From positions 37,588,929 to 37,652,928 of the forward strand of contig JALMGJ010000004.1 of assembly GCA_023362775.1 (NCBI GenBank): a stretch of DNA of 64,000 nt, given 5' to 3'. The number at the start of each line of letters is the position of its first letter. Position 1 is the stretch's first letter. The position numbers and the translations under genes are program-made. Positions 26,747 through 35,361 of this stretch are shown piece after piece. Below the pieces are notes generated by a model. That model was not told where the DNA came from and ran no database searches. It was given only the letters and a program-made list of their open reading frames with translations. Source of the stretch: Charina bottae. Taxonomy: Eukaryota > Chordata > Lepidosauria > Squamata > Charinaidae.

Positions 26747-29700
26747 TAGAGAGAGATAAAAGGTATAAAATATAAAAAGTGAAAATCTAAAAGAAGTTGT
26801 AAAGAGCCAAAATATAGAAGGTATAAAAGATATATATTGTATAAACTAAAATATATGAGACACAGAAGGTATAAAAGGTTAAAGAAAGGAGAGGTGGGTG
26901 GGAACATTAGAAGCACATACGGGAGCATTAAAAGTTAGCATGTGAAAGGCTGTATTTGTTAGGTGACAGAGCACCCCAATATGGTGAACCAGGTGCACAA
27001 TGAATCTAATCTTATAATGCTGAGCCCCAGATACAAGCCAGAATTATCATGTGACAAATTTTGAACCTGGCAATGGTTGTCTGTTGCAGCAGGATTAGTA
27101 TCTGAAAGCAACAGGATGGTGTAAAAGCGTCCTGTGTGCCCCGGGTATTTATGCAGTAGTGGCAGGATGAGACTAGTGTCTCTGTAGTACAAGCACTGGA
27201 GAAGCACACATTCTGTTGTTTCTGTGTGTCCGGAGTCACAAGGGCATTGCCGCCCCAAGGAGGGAGTCTTCCCGTATTGACCTTCAAGGATGCCTGATGG
27301 TAGGGGAGTGCATGACTTTGTGCCAGAGTAAAGGGCCTTCTGGGCATAAGTAAAAGGTAAAGGTTCCCCCCACACATTTGTGCAGTCGTGTCCGACTCTA
27401 GGGGCCGGTGCTCATCTCCGTTTGTTAGCCGAAGTGTCAGAGTTGTCCGAAGACGCTTCCGTGGTCATGTGGCCGGCATGACACACGCGGAACGCTGTTA
27501 CCTACCCACCGAAGTGGTACCTATTCATCTACTTGCATTTGCATGCTTTCGAATTGCTAGGTTGGCAAGAGCTGGGGCGAGTGCAGGAGTTCACTCCGTC
27601 ACACGGGGCTAGGGATTCGAACCTCCAAACTTGCAACCTTCTGATCGACAAGCCTGGCGTCTTACCCACTGAGCCACCACGCCCCCTGGGCTTAGGGACA
27701 GTTTAATTAGGTATGCCATGGGGAAGGCAGAGTACCTGCTGGAAACACGGGCAAGAAATCTTGGGGCCCTGGTTAGGCCTGACTGGCCACGTGGATTACA
27801 TCTTTCCTAAGGTGCTCTGAAAGCTGCTTACATATCTGAAAACATGTAATAAGCAGCCACAATTGATTAAGGCTCCCCATGATTGTGGTTAATGGGTGTC
27901 CTTTTCAGATACTGCAGATGTGTCCAATCTGCAATGGAAACATGGGCACTTATGCCCACTGCTAAAACGTATGAAACTGTAACAGACTTATGATAATCTG
28001 AAAACTTTAATTTTCAGATAGAAGAGCTTAAATCATTAAAAGACTATTAAGCTACACTAATTCAAATGCTAATTTTTCAAAAGGTACCATTATATACTCC
28101 AGTAAGTTAACATGAATTTTCCCGGCAACTATATTTCTTAAACAGCATCATTTGTGGATACTTGTCACTGTCACCACCACCACCATGGTATTAATACTTC
28201 ATTTTAAAAACAATAACCTTCTATTTATAGCATTTATAACACCAGATTAATGAGTCTGTTAAAACTGCTATTGCCTGTTTTTTTAAGGTGTCATTCAGCT
28301 CCTTTAACGTTTCAAATGATGTCTTCAGCCTTTTGTTCTCCTTTGTTTTTTCTTTCAAGGCATCAGACAACTGCTTTATTTCAGCTCCATGTTGCTGCAA
28401 ACAAAACTAAGAACTTTTAAAACAGGATTAACCACGGTTTTCAAAAATCACTGTAAATCAAAGACTGTCTCTGCATATAAGGTAGACATGATATAAATGC
28501 AATATATAAGGAAATAAATAATTGTACCACCCAGCACTTTCTCAAATAAAAATGCAATATCCTAAAGATCAAAAAAGAAAAAGATAAACATTCTAAAGGA
28601 AGGTAAAAGTTAATCTTCTTTGAGTAACCTTTCTGTCAACATTCTGAAATATAGTCCTCTCTAGGACAGGGCAGAAAAACTAGCTAAGAGACAACAGAAA
28701 GAAAGGAAAAAAGAAACAAAACAAAACAAACCTCACAGTCATACTAACAGAAGCAGCAATAAGATCAAACTCTAATGTATGCATCATAGCGACCTCACTC
28801 TCTCTAGACACACACACGTGCACACACACAACTATCATGGCTATATAAGCTTTACACCATCAACCTGAGTTTTGCTAACAGAGAAGTCTTTCATTTGTCC
28901 TCCCCTTAACATTTTCTTTAGTGTTTCCACATACCCTTTGATTACCCAAATGGTTGCTTTTCAGTCCACTTCCACTACTGATACCCTCTATTTCGTGTCT
29001 TCTGTAAATTACCCAGGAACAGAATTATTTTTTTTTTCTAGGAGTAGAGAACTGATACATTACAGCAGGGCCTGATTCCTCGGCTGCACTGCATTCCCAA
29101 CTGCATGGGCAATGCTGATGTCTAAGGACATTATCTGTTATGTCCTTAGGGAAGACAAATCCGTAAGTTCACAACTTCTGTCTGATGTTATAAATACTGC
29201 CTGTGTTTTAGTTAGAATAATTTTCTCAAACTTAAGAAGAACTTTGTAATACCTCCTTCATAATTTGGAATTTTGTGTGAACTTCCTCTTCAACACCCCT
29301 TATCTTGGTCAGAGCAGCTTCGTGCCTACAAAGCTGGACTTCCCGTTCAGCTATGAAGCATTCTCGCTTTTCAAGTTTCAAAGCATACTCTTGCTGACTT
29401 AATTTCTCTTGCTGCACCACAAAAGACAAAAGAACAAAAAATAAAATACTGCAACATCTGCTGATATTGGAAAGAAAAAGAAAAGGTACTGATACCTGAA
29501 CCATTGTTATTTTACCTGTAGCTTCTGATGGATGATAGATAATTCATGATAAATTTGATTGAACTGAGGTGTTACCAGGGTTTTCCCATTAAATTCTTGG
29601 GTTTCAGAAATGCTCTCTCTCTCTCTTACTGCATCACCGTCACTATTATAATCACAGTACGCGGCCACTGTAAAAGTGGATGGCAGAGTAACATCTAATA

Positions 29701-32700
29701 GATGAAAATGGAAGCAGCAGCATCAGCATGTTATTCCCCTATATTACAAAAGCCATTCCAAAGGGATTTTTCCATTATGGAAAGATTGTATGCTGGTTGT
29801 GTGATTAACCACTTTTCCAACTGATGATGTGGTAGACAGGGTTGTGTCTGTCAATTAGTTCACATTATAAGTCATCATCAACCCACTCCGTAAACAGGGA
29901 AGTTTAATGTTTGGAAATAGTTCAACAGAATTGCACAGCACAATTAAATCTGAAAGCTTAGCCATGAATATGCACAAACCAAAATGTTGCCCAATTATTT
30001 ATTTTATAGATTCTGCCAAACCTTGACAAACCTTCCCACAAGGTACCTTAACATACAAAATTATCAGTAGGATACAAATTAAAACAGATAATAGCAAGAC
30101 AATGTAAATAGATCAAAATTAAATCAATGAACACACCAGATTTCACAGGGAGAGAAAATCCTGTAAGTGCTGAATTTATATTCAATTCTTTTTCCCTTCA
30201 TCCCAAAGCAACTGTTGTAGATCTCTTTGACATCTTAATCAGAATGTTTGATACATTTGCATCTGACTAACTTAGAATTCCTTAGGAGTGCCAAACCTTC
30301 TCATCAGTTATATGGGTGCCAAATAATAACAATAATAGCAATCTCTCCCCTGAGATCTCATGTTGTCACCTGAAATCACTCAAGATTTCAGTGTTCTGAC
30401 ATTTGGTGAAGTTGTGAAATTTTTTAACGGGACACAAATGTCATGCAATGAAATTGTGCATTATTTAGTATGCCCGTGGTAGTTACATTGCCAATGCTTT
30501 TTGTAGCTGTTATATCCTGTTACTTGGAATATAACACATCCTTGCCACAACTTTGAAAAGTACTCAGGATTACTGTTAAAGAAATACACAAGAATCAAAC
30601 CTTGAAAATATCCAGAGTGATCTCCAGTTGCTCTTATGATTCCCTCAGAATGGGAAAAAAAACTTATTTTTCTCCATTCTGAGAAGAATGACTAAAGTTA
30701 AAAGTCCTGGACATGACCAACTAAAGTAACTCGTAATGATTGTTTTGTTTAGACAGGTAGATAAAATGAGCTACGTAACTAATACCACAAATCAGTGCTT
30801 TGCTATTCAGCAAAACACAGATTTAGTGAAGACACTTGCCAATTTGTTTAATAAAATAAATATGGCATAGTAACAATTTATCATTACTGAATCCTGAAAA
30901 CCTCAATATGGTGAAAAATGGAGTCTCCATGAGCGAAATGCAAATGTGAACTAAAAGAGGACACAAGGGAGGAGCTTAGAATGCAGTGGTTAAGGCAACG
31001 GGCTAGAAACCAGGAGACGGTGAGTTCTAGTCCGGCCTTAGGCATGAAAGCCGGCTGGGTGACCTTGGGCCAGTCACACCCACTCAGCCCAACCCACCTC
31101 ACAGGGTTGTTGTTGGGGGGAAAACAGGAGGAGGAAGGAGTATTAGGTATGTTCACCGCCTTGAGTTATTTATAAAAATAATAAAGGCGGGATAGAAAAT
31201 AAATAAATAAATCTTGCATAGGATGACACCAATGTTACAGTTAAGAGACTAGAAAAAATGTAGCAGCAGATCAAGCTAATGATAAATTCTGCATAATTTC
31301 AGATGTGAAGCTGTTATTTCGCTCAAGTTGTGTTAGAAACAATAAGCATTTGATTACCTGTTTCTGAGCATATGCCTTCACTTTGGATTTTACTATTTCC
31401 AAGAAAATCTCCAATCAGTTCTGGCTGATGAAGCTGGTCTGAACTGTACAGAGAATCCAACTCATCATCTGGCCTAACAAACACAATTATTATGGAAAGA
31501 CATAATACAAAAGGCATAATACGCACGATATAAGACAACGCTAGAATCACCAGAATGTTTTAGAATAAAATATTGTACTTCACAGGAAATTACTGAACTG
31601 AATTATTAAGTGACCTTTAGGTTATGCATTATAAAAGGATATACATTTCAAAGAGTAAAGAGGTTTATTACCAAGCAAACTTTTTCAAAGTTTTTGAGGA
31701 GTCCAAAAATCTTCTATTATGCTTTCTTCTGCAGTACAGAAGTTTTGATTGTGAGGAATTTATCAGTATAGATGCAACTGTATCATCAAGTGAGCTGTCT
31801 CCTGTGAGGAAACTTTACTTTACTTTACTTTACTGAACTACAGTTAGAGACCATCATGCATTAGTTACAGAAGAGCATCACTGAATTAATTATGGAATAT
31901 TTTGAACTGTATTACAGCAAACAAATAAAGAATGTTGAGCTATTAAATGAAGATACACACCCCAAGTATGCATATTGCCAATTCTTTAATTTAAAGGGAA
32001 TTTTCCACCCTTCCTTAATCTTCCAGAGTAGATCTAAGAGGCACAATGTTGGGATGGAGAATCCATCTTACTAAAAATGCCACTCCATCCATGGGAGATC
32101 TCTGTTGGTTAAAAGCCTGTTTCTCCCCCCACAACACAACATCCCAATTTCTTTGGAAGGTGAGGCCCTTCCTAAATAAAGTAGTAAAATAGGATGTGGA
32201 AAGATGTCTTTGTCTCATGGTGGATAATTCTGTCCTCCGCAAATTCTTGATGATGCTTGTGTATTTTTTAAAAAGCAACAGATTGCTTTATACAATTGTT
32301 CAGTATCATTAATTGGCTGATCTTTGGCTGCAGTAGTAAAATTTGAGTTAAATACTTTCACTAAACAGAATTTGCTTTTATAATATTGTGATATGCAATG
32401 TTCCTCCTGAAGCAGGCTCACGTTCAGGTGACTACATGGATATGCCTATCCTGTCTTCTTGGCAACAAGATGGAAGTGGTTGGCCATTGTCTTCTTCTGA
32501 GATATTTATTTACTTCCCAATTGAGTCTTCAGCTCTGGGATTTCCAAATTGTCTCCCTTCCAAGTTCTAACCAGTCTGAACCTGCTTAGCTTTTTTGAGA
32601 TCAACCAAGTTTGAGGAGGTGCTGCCACTTGGTGTGACAAAGCTGTTATAATACATCATTTTTAGGTCAGTACAAGTTCTACTGATTATTTGCTCTTCTG

Positions 32701-34952
32701 AAGTTTTCACATAGTATCAGTGTTCTTTAAAATGTCAGAATATTACTTGCTACTACCTGATATTTTGCCATTTTAAGGTATGGAGGAGAGCAGCTAGTTT
32801 ATATTTTTAATGCCTAGAGTTGTGTAATTATTAAATGATCAATAAACCAGCCTTGGACTCTAAATGTTATAATATCTAGCCTGCAGATATTAAATATGTT
32901 ACACAGGATACCCACTTTCAAGCCCACATTTCAACACTGGTATCATGGATCAATGAGATTATTTCTGGTTGCTAAATTGGTGGGTAAACAACTTTTAGGG
33001 CAGAGATCAAATATGCTGTCACTCAGTTTTTTTACCTTCAGAAAAAATGTACCAGTAGGACTCAAAAATGACATCCTCTTTGTAAGGCCATACTAAAACA
33101 CTCTACAAAAACCAGTAATATTCCTTGAACCAGATTCCATTTTTACATAGAAATATTTCATTATGCCAGTTTGGCTAGAAACCAGGAGACTGTGAGTTCT
33201 AGTCCCGCCTTAGGCATGAAAGCCGGCTGGGTGACTTTGGGCCAGTCACTCTCTCTCAGCCCTAGGAAGAAGGCAATGGCAAACCATTCCTGAAATCTTG
33301 CCAAGAAAACTGCAGGAACTAGTCCAGGCAGTCGCCAAGGATCGGACACAATTGAACGGCAAAAAAATAAAAAATCATTATGTATCTACACAGAAGGGGG
33401 TGTGGTGGCTCAGCGGGTAAGACGCCAGGCTTGTCGATCAGAAGGTTGCAAGTTCGGAGATTCGAATCCCTAGCCCCATGTGACGGAGTGAGCTCCCACA
33501 CTCACCCCAGCTTTTGCCAACCTAGCAATTCGAAAGCATGCAAATGCAAGTAGATTAATAGGTACCACTTCGGTAGGTAACAGCGTTCCGCGTGTGTCAT
33601 GCCGGCCACATGACCGCGGAAGCGTCTTCGGACAACTCTGGCTCTTCGGCTAACAAACGGAGATGAGCACCGGCCGATGAGTCGGACACGACTGCACAAA
33701 TGTGCGGGGGGAACCTTTACCTTTAGTGGCATTTTGGTATGTTGATTAGAATTGTTGAGTCGGTCTGAATAAATTTTAATAAATGCTCTCTACTGTACCT
33801 ATTTTTGTTAACAAACTAAACAAACACATGTCTTTTTAAATGACTTACCTGTAGCTATCAGAGCCCTTCTACTTTTACTTTTGGCTTGTGTTACATCCAA
33901 AAGATAATCCTGAAAGAGGAAGTGTATGACTGAATTAGGAGCATCATCTACATGGCTGCTTCTGACATACACACATATTTTTATTGTTCGTTTGCTCTCA
34001 CCCTTAAGACTCTCCCACCAAACCCTTTTCAAATAATGTTCCTAAATTGGACTGAGATATTTTAATTTCTAAATCCTAAATCGGACTGTTAATATTTTAT
34101 TTATTTATTTTATTAAACAAATTTATATTGCCGCCCAAGTCACACACAGTGACTCTGGGCGGTTTACAGAATTAGAAAGCAATAAAACAAGAAAAAACCA
34201 ATAAAACCTCCTCACCCACCTACCCTGGTGGCAACAGACACACTCTAAATCAACCATTTAATTGGTTCTGTATTGGCTTGGGGTCCCCAGGCCTGCTGAC
34301 AAAACTACATCTTCAGGGCCTTCTGGAAAAGTATCAAGGTGGGGGCCAATCTTATCTCCGGGGAATAATATTCCACAGGAAGGGAGCCACCACGGAGAAG
34401 GCCCCTTTTCTTGGTCCTACCAGGTGTACCCCCCTCATTGATGGGACCCACAACATACCCTGCCTCCCCACTCTGGTAGGCAGGGTAAATGTAACTGGGG
34501 TGAGGCGACCCTTCAAACAGCCTGTAGGGCCACTGAGTGGGAGGAGATTTGATGTCAATCACTAACAGTCCAAGCCGGGGAGTAAGGAGCACAAACCCGC
34601 TAGGAAAGACCTATTTGGATATCGCTTCCAAGCTGACCTGTCTTGTGCGATGCAGGAACCCACACCAAACATGCGCGCCTCTGAACACGTGAACACTTCC
34701 CAACCCCAAGTGCAATGGCCACAGGCCAACCAAGCCCACCCTTGTATTTCAGGGCAGTGGCAAAACTGGCACTTCGGAATTAAATACGCAACGCCTCTAT
34801 CAAACTCCACTCCGCGCCCGGATCTCGTGGGGATGGAGCTACAGGTATTCAGACTAGCTCCCGAGCCCCTCGCGCACAGACCCCACCTCTCCACTCAGAT
34901 AGCGTCTCCTCCAACGCTCAACCGAGCTGCTTAGCTCTGGGGAAGCCGCCAT
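6889..34952 (-). CDS. CCDC138: CCDC138, complete gene (15 coding exons)
   Basis: Coiled-coil domain-containing protein 138, a poorly characterised, conserved vertebrate protein with a coiled-coil middle and a helical C-terminal half. Fifteen exons join in phase to 1950 bases, giving 649 residues plus a stop (human about 665). Exons (minus strand): 34952-34887, 33909-33849, 31801-31672, 31473-31358, 29667-29516, 29411-29253, 28394-28275, 25053-24976, 24886-24782, 23520-23356, 21194-21078, 19891-19699, 14107-13931, 8141-8003, 7060-6889. All introns are GT-AG except the one after 28275, which starts with GC. Identification rests on strong similarity of exons 6-15 to mammalian CCDC138, for example ADYLAQAFDSLC and RHEAALTKIRGVEEEV. 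The first three exons are weakly conserved but fit in phase and length. Position just downstream of RANBP2 on the same strand matches vertebrate synteny. I see no frameshift or in-frame stop. Confidence 0.93.
8003..8141 (-). CDS. CCDC138: CCDC138 exon 14
   Basis: Encodes FLEACSNELFFRTCSVLLR and LLEKLSILLQKLSKIK, part of the helical C-terminal half. Acceptor TTTTTCAG, donor GTACGT. It starts in phase 1 and ends in phase 2. Confidence 0.93.
9415..9575. repeat. Two short LINE/SINE tails
   Basis: Bases 9419-9490 carry a GGCGGGATATAAATG tail with AATAA repeats on the plus strand. Bases 9497-9560 carry a reverse-oriented tail (TTTATTTATTT then CTGCCCACTTG). Both are fragments in a CCDC138 intron. 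Confidence 0.5.
9850..11180 (+). mobile_element. Bov-B LINE remnant, reverse transcriptase to 3' end
   Basis: Broken frames give consecutive parts of the Bov-B reverse transcriptase: LPSQKATGINGISTEIWQ; then after a frameshift PTDWKRSVCIPIPKKGD; then VDHVKL, MGIPEHLIAPMQNLYTGQEA and GVSQGCTFSPYL. The YADD-containing part is degraded. The 3' end (about 10790-11130) keeps the KVEG..RK region and runs into an (AATC)n tail. Many stops and frameshifts: a dead copy in a CCDC138 intron. Confidence 0.88.
11129..11182 (+). repeat. (AATC)n microsatellite at LINE 3' end
   Basis: CATAATCAA units grade into tandem AATC/ATCA. This is the simple-repeat tail where RTE-type LINEs usually end. Confidence 0.8.
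13186..13520 (+). mobile_element. Sauria-type tRNA SINE, full length
   Basis: The head is tRNA-like with an A box (TGGCTCAGCGGGTAAG) and a B box (GGTTCGAATCC). The body has CCAACCTAGCAATTCGAAAG and CACATGACCGTGGAAGC, and the tail ends GGGGGAACCTTTAC. Imperfect target duplications flank it (TTACTAAAATT and TTACTAGAATT). Squamate-specific SINE mobilised by Bov-B. Not a functional tRNA gene. Confidence 0.9.
13931..14107 (-). CDS. CCDC138: CCDC138 exon 13
   Basis: Encodes ADYLAQAFDSLCIDLKTDEG, then QAVPIVLTHLRISRKGLLS, the best conserved segment of the protein. Acceptor TCTTTTAG, donor GTAAGT. Confidence 0.95.
15224..15341. mobile_element. Palindromic hAT MITE
   Basis: A 118 bp near-palindrome. 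CAGTTTTTTTTCAAACCTGG and AACTTTAAGATGTGTGGA are mirrored by the right half, which ends AAAAACGCTG. Flanks ATTTAAAG and CTTTAAAG match at 7 of 8 positions, as an 8 bp hAT target duplication should. Confidence 0.8.
15378..15618 (-). mobile_element. tRNA-derived SINE, reverse orientation
   Basis: Reading the minus strand, GAGTTCTAGTCC is a B box, followed by TTAGGCATGAAGCCAGC and GGGTGACCTTGGGCGAGTC. This is the second SINE family in the window, also seen at about 30975, 33173, 45708 and 50227. Confidence 0.75.
17821..17873. mobile_element. Fragment of Tigger/mariner-like MITE end
   Basis: Ends GTAAGTCAAGGACTACCTG followed by TA, the same terminal motif as the complete copy at 53275-53718. Confidence 0.55.
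18957..19103 (+). mobile_element. SINE tail fragment
   Basis: 3' half of the second SINE family: CTCTCTCAGCCCAACTCACC, CAGGGTTGTTGTTG, CACCTTGAGTTATTTATAAA, then (AAAT)n. Confidence 0.7.
19699..19891 (-). CDS. CCDC138: CCDC138 exon 12
   Basis: Encodes HATMTSTMRRLGEDLFKGVV, then a variable serine-rich stretch, then SLRVVSTLIIIKVVTQ. Donor GTAAGT follows CAAG; phase 0 to phase 1. Confidence 0.93.
20575..21070 (+). mobile_element. L2/CR1-type LINE, 3' terminus
   Basis: An open frame at 20575-20895 resembles the C-terminal end of L2/CR1-clade reverse transcriptases: CKALRGMGPGYLRDCL, then GSRRHAFSAIAPALWNILPP, then SLKTWF. The 3' UTR has CCGCCCAGAGTCTAC and an (AAATA)n tail. It abuts the CCDC138 exon 11 donor site. 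Confidence 0.75.
21078..21194 (-). CDS. CCDC138: CCDC138 exon 11
   Basis: Encodes LLPLVAEQLQWLPFVNPNL, then VIKCIYWAVRQLDGSTQ, 39 codons, phase 0 at both ends. Immediately 3' of it (20575-21070) sits a LINE tail, only about 8 bases from the donor site. Confidence 0.93.
21841..22066. mobile_element. GC-rich hAT MITE, copy 1 (divergent)
   Basis: Begins CACAGCTTTCCAAACTGTGT and ends GTTTGGAGAGCTCTG. Perfect 8 bp target duplication TTCTAGGG at 21833-21840 and 22067-22074. The interior carries a direct repeat around CGCGCAGGTCCTAGTGCC. Confidence 0.85.
22440..22453. repeat. Poly(C) run
   Basis: A run of about 14 C bases in a CCDC138 intron. A shorter similar run is at 16688-16697. Confidence 0.9.
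22795..23132 (-). mobile_element. Sauria-type tRNA SINE, reverse
   Basis: Starts (plus strand) AGGTAAAGGTAAAGGTTCCC and ends with the antisense tRNA-like head. Perfect 14 bp target duplication TATCATGAAACATA at 22781-22794 and 23133-23146, so a recent or well-preserved insertion. Confidence 0.93.
23356..23520 (-). CDS. CCDC138: CCDC138 exon 10
   Basis: Encodes LPPNSHIYDLLTVLMDWISE, ending in QEKCVK, 55 codons, phase 0 at both ends. The acceptor is a long T run followed by GCAG. Confidence 0.93.
23791..23960. mobile_element. Tigger/mariner-like MITE fragment
   Basis: Begins ACAGGTAGTTCTCAGGTTAT and shares GTTGCTAAGCGATGC and CGTTAAGC motifs with the complete copy at 53275-53718. The right part is lost. 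Confidence 0.6.
24782..24886 (-). CDS. CCDC138: CCDC138 exon 9
   Basis: Encodes RKHEFLSIQKSKEATF, ending APSKAYK, 35 codons, phase 0. It continues the coiled-coil segment of exon 8 (human has RKYEF at this junction). Donor GTAAGT. Confidence 0.9.
24976..25053 (-). CDS. CCDC138: CCDC138 exon 8
   Basis: Encodes LSDVTEQNKKLEVQSRKVQA, then RLENLQ, 26 codons of heptad-like coiled coil, phase 0 at both ends. Confidence 0.9.
25220..25465. mobile_element. hAT-like repeat, copy 1
   Basis: Shares about 250 bases with 25759-26063: GAGAGGTCACTAGGGGTTCC, CATTCTTTATTTTTAGTT and AATTTTGTAACTTGTGGCC. The right end is lost. Confidence 0.65.
25759..26063. mobile_element. hAT-like repeat, copy 2
   Basis: Fuller copy. 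Starts CAGGGTTTCTCAACCAGGGT and ends GCTGAGAAAGGCTG, the CAGGG...CTG layout of hAT/Charlie-type MITEs. Confidence 0.65.
26376..26423. repeat. (GATA)n microsatellite, left block
   Basis: About 12 tandem GATA units. A MITE (26424-26685) splits it from the right block. Confidence 0.9.
26424..26685. mobile_element. GC-rich hAT MITE, copy 2, inserted in a GATA array
   Basis: Begins CAGAGCTTTCCAAACTGTGT and ends CTTTGGAAAGCCCTG. The interior is CpG-rich with CGCTTCCGGGTTTTT and GCGCGCTGCCGC blocks in opposing orientation. Its 8 bp target duplication cannot be read uniquely because the target is GATA repeat. Confidence 0.85.
26686..26746. repeat. (GATA)n microsatellite, right block
   Basis: About 14 GATA units. 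On the minus strand this is the 3' end of the adjoining LINE remnant. Confidence 0.9.
26747..27790 (-). mobile_element. Non-LTR retrotransposon remnant, C-terminal zinc-knuckle part
   Basis: The minus-strand frame at 27375-26959 contains GRQCPCDSGHTETTECVLLQ, resembling the cysteine/histidine knuckle at the C-terminus of several non-LTR reverse transcriptases (the usual His is Cys here). It is followed by RFYTILLLSDTNPAAT. The clade is not certain. The Sauria SINE at 27353 interrupts it. Confidence 0.6.
27353..27686 (-). mobile_element. Sauria-type tRNA SINE, reverse
   Basis: Same family as 22795-23132, inserted inside the LINE remnant. Flanks TGGGCATA and TGGGCTTA are probable imperfect target duplications. 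Confidence 0.9.
28275..28394 (-). CDS. CCDC138: CCDC138 exon 7, followed by a GC donor
   Basis: Encodes QHGAEIKQLSDALKEKTKEN, then KELNDTLKKQ, coiled coil, 40 codons, phase 0. The exon ends CAG and the intron begins GCAATA, so the donor is GC rather than GT. No ATG-initiated frame covers it. Confidence 0.9.
29253..29411 (-). CDS. CCDC138: CCDC138 exon 6
   Basis: Encodes QEKLSQQEYALKLEKRE, then RHEAALTKIRGVEEEV, ending QIMKE: strongly heptad-like coiled coil, 53 codons, phase 0. Confidence 0.94.
29516..29667 (-). CDS. CCDC138: CCDC138 exon 5 with an in-frame GA microsatellite
   Basis: Encodes a variable, acidic/polar N-terminal part followed by conserved FNQIYHELSIIHQKLQ. A (GA) run at about 29611-29625 is read as VRERES. 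Acceptor CTTTTACAG, donor GTAAAA. Confidence 0.85.
30975..31212 (+). mobile_element. tRNA-derived SINE (second family), full length
   Basis: The tRNA-like head reads GCAGTGGTTAAGGCAACGGG and GTGAGTTCTAGTCC. Body: GGCATGAAAGCCGGCTGGGT and CAGGGTTGTTGTTG. Tail: CGCCTTGAGTTATTTATAAA and (AAAT)n. Confidence 0.8.
31358..31473 (-). CDS. CCDC138: CCDC138 exon 4
   Basis: Encodes PDDELDSLYSSDQLHQPEL, ending SEGICSETG. The DDELDS block matches mammalian CCDC138. Two acceptors are possible: TTAG before 31473, which fits exon 3, or CCAG before 31468, which would fit skipping exon 3 and joining exon 2 directly. Confidence 0.85.
31672..31801 (-). CDS. CCDC138: CCDC138 exon 3 (weakly conserved)
   Basis: Opens GDSSLDDTVASILINSSQSK and runs to FLDSSKTLKKFAW in phase with both neighbours. 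Support is phase, length, a good acceptor (TTTCCTCACAG) and a GTAATA donor. Sequence similarity to mammals is low, so this exon is less certain. A (TAAAG)n repeat abuts the acceptor tract. Confidence 0.65.
31804..31834. repeat. (CTTTA)n microsatellite at an exon acceptor
   Basis: CTTTA units are tandem from about 31812. On the minus strand they form an A-rich (TAAAG)n tract just upstream of the CCDC138 exon 3 acceptor. Confidence 0.8.
33173..33372 (+). mobile_element. tRNA-derived SINE (second family), alternative tail
   Basis: Same head as 30975 (GAAACCAGGAGACTGTGAG), but the 3' part reads GCCAAGAAAACTGCAGG, AACTAGTCCAGGCAGTC and ends in A-rich sequence. This is a sister subfamily with a different tail. 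Confidence 0.75.
33396..33725 (+). mobile_element. Sauria-type tRNA SINE
   Basis: Complete head (GGTGTGGTGGCTCAGCGGGT), B box degraded to GATTCGAATCC, and tail GGGGGAACCTTTACC. Sits in CCDC138 intron 2. Confidence 0.9.
33849..33909 (-). CDS. CCDC138: CCDC138 exon 2
   Basis: Encodes DYLLDVTQAKSKSRRALIAT, which aligns in position with the mammalian DFSNFYQSKYKRRTL segment. Acceptor CTCTTTCAG, donor GTAAGT. Confidence 0.8.
34097..34592 (-). mobile_element. L2/CR1-type LINE 3' terminus, reverse
   Basis: On the plus strand an (ATTT)n tail is followed by GACTCTGGGCGGTTTACA, the antisense of the same tail as 20575-21070. Minus-strand frames carry PYRLFEGS and LRGGSLPVEYYSPEIR, resembling the conserved LWN-LP-PEIR end of L2/CR1 reverse transcriptases. 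Lies in CCDC138 intron 1. Confidence 0.65.
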
Positions 34953-35230
34953 AGAAGAGAAGCCAGGCAGGGAGTCTCCCCGCCGCCCTCCCGCCTTTCA
35001 CAACAACCGCCAGCTAAGCGAGCGGGGGTCGGAAGGAGGCAGATGAACTAAAAGGCGCTTGCGCGAGGTGGCTCTGCTCCGCCCCCGCTTTCCTGGGCCC
35101 CGCCTCGTTTCCAGGGCGACCGGCTAAGCCGCGTCCGTATCTCTGGCATTGTTTCGCTGCCGCGCGACTACAGGTGCGAACGCGGGACTCGAGAGCCGAG
35201 GGAGGGGGCTGGTCTAGGCTGCTGTTCCAT
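34640..35230 (-). promoter_or_regulatory. GC-rich promoter region of CCDC138
   Basis: CpG-dense compared with the AT-rich surroundings, and spans the CCDC138 start codon. Upstream of the ATG, on the minus strand, there are two GC boxes (GCGGGGGCGG at 35088-35079 and CGAGGCGGGGCC at 35108-35097). No TATA box was seen. A housekeeping-type CpG-island promoter is inferred. Confidence 0.75.
34887..34952 (-). CDS. CCDC138: CCDC138 exon 1 with start codon
   Basis: ATG at 34952-34950 (context TTCTATGGCG, with G at +4) opens MAASPELSSSVERWRRRYLS, then GE, followed by a GTGGGG donor. It lies inside the GC-rich promoter region and joins exon 2 in phase 0. VERWRRRY corresponds loosely to mammalian VESLKSRY. 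Confidence 0.8.
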
Positions 35231-35361
35231 TACCCGAATGGCGAAAACCCGAGCTACGCTGGCTACGTTTGCACAGTATCTTTACGATCTATTTAGTTTT
35301 CAGGAACCCTAAACTAAGTACAGGGGTTGGGTGCTGCGATGGTACAAAATTCTGAACCTCC

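Noticed and set aside
26254..26928. 224-codon minus-strand frame
   Set aside because: It translates GATA repeats (ISIYLSIY...) and a MITE. It is repeat-derived with no protein domain.
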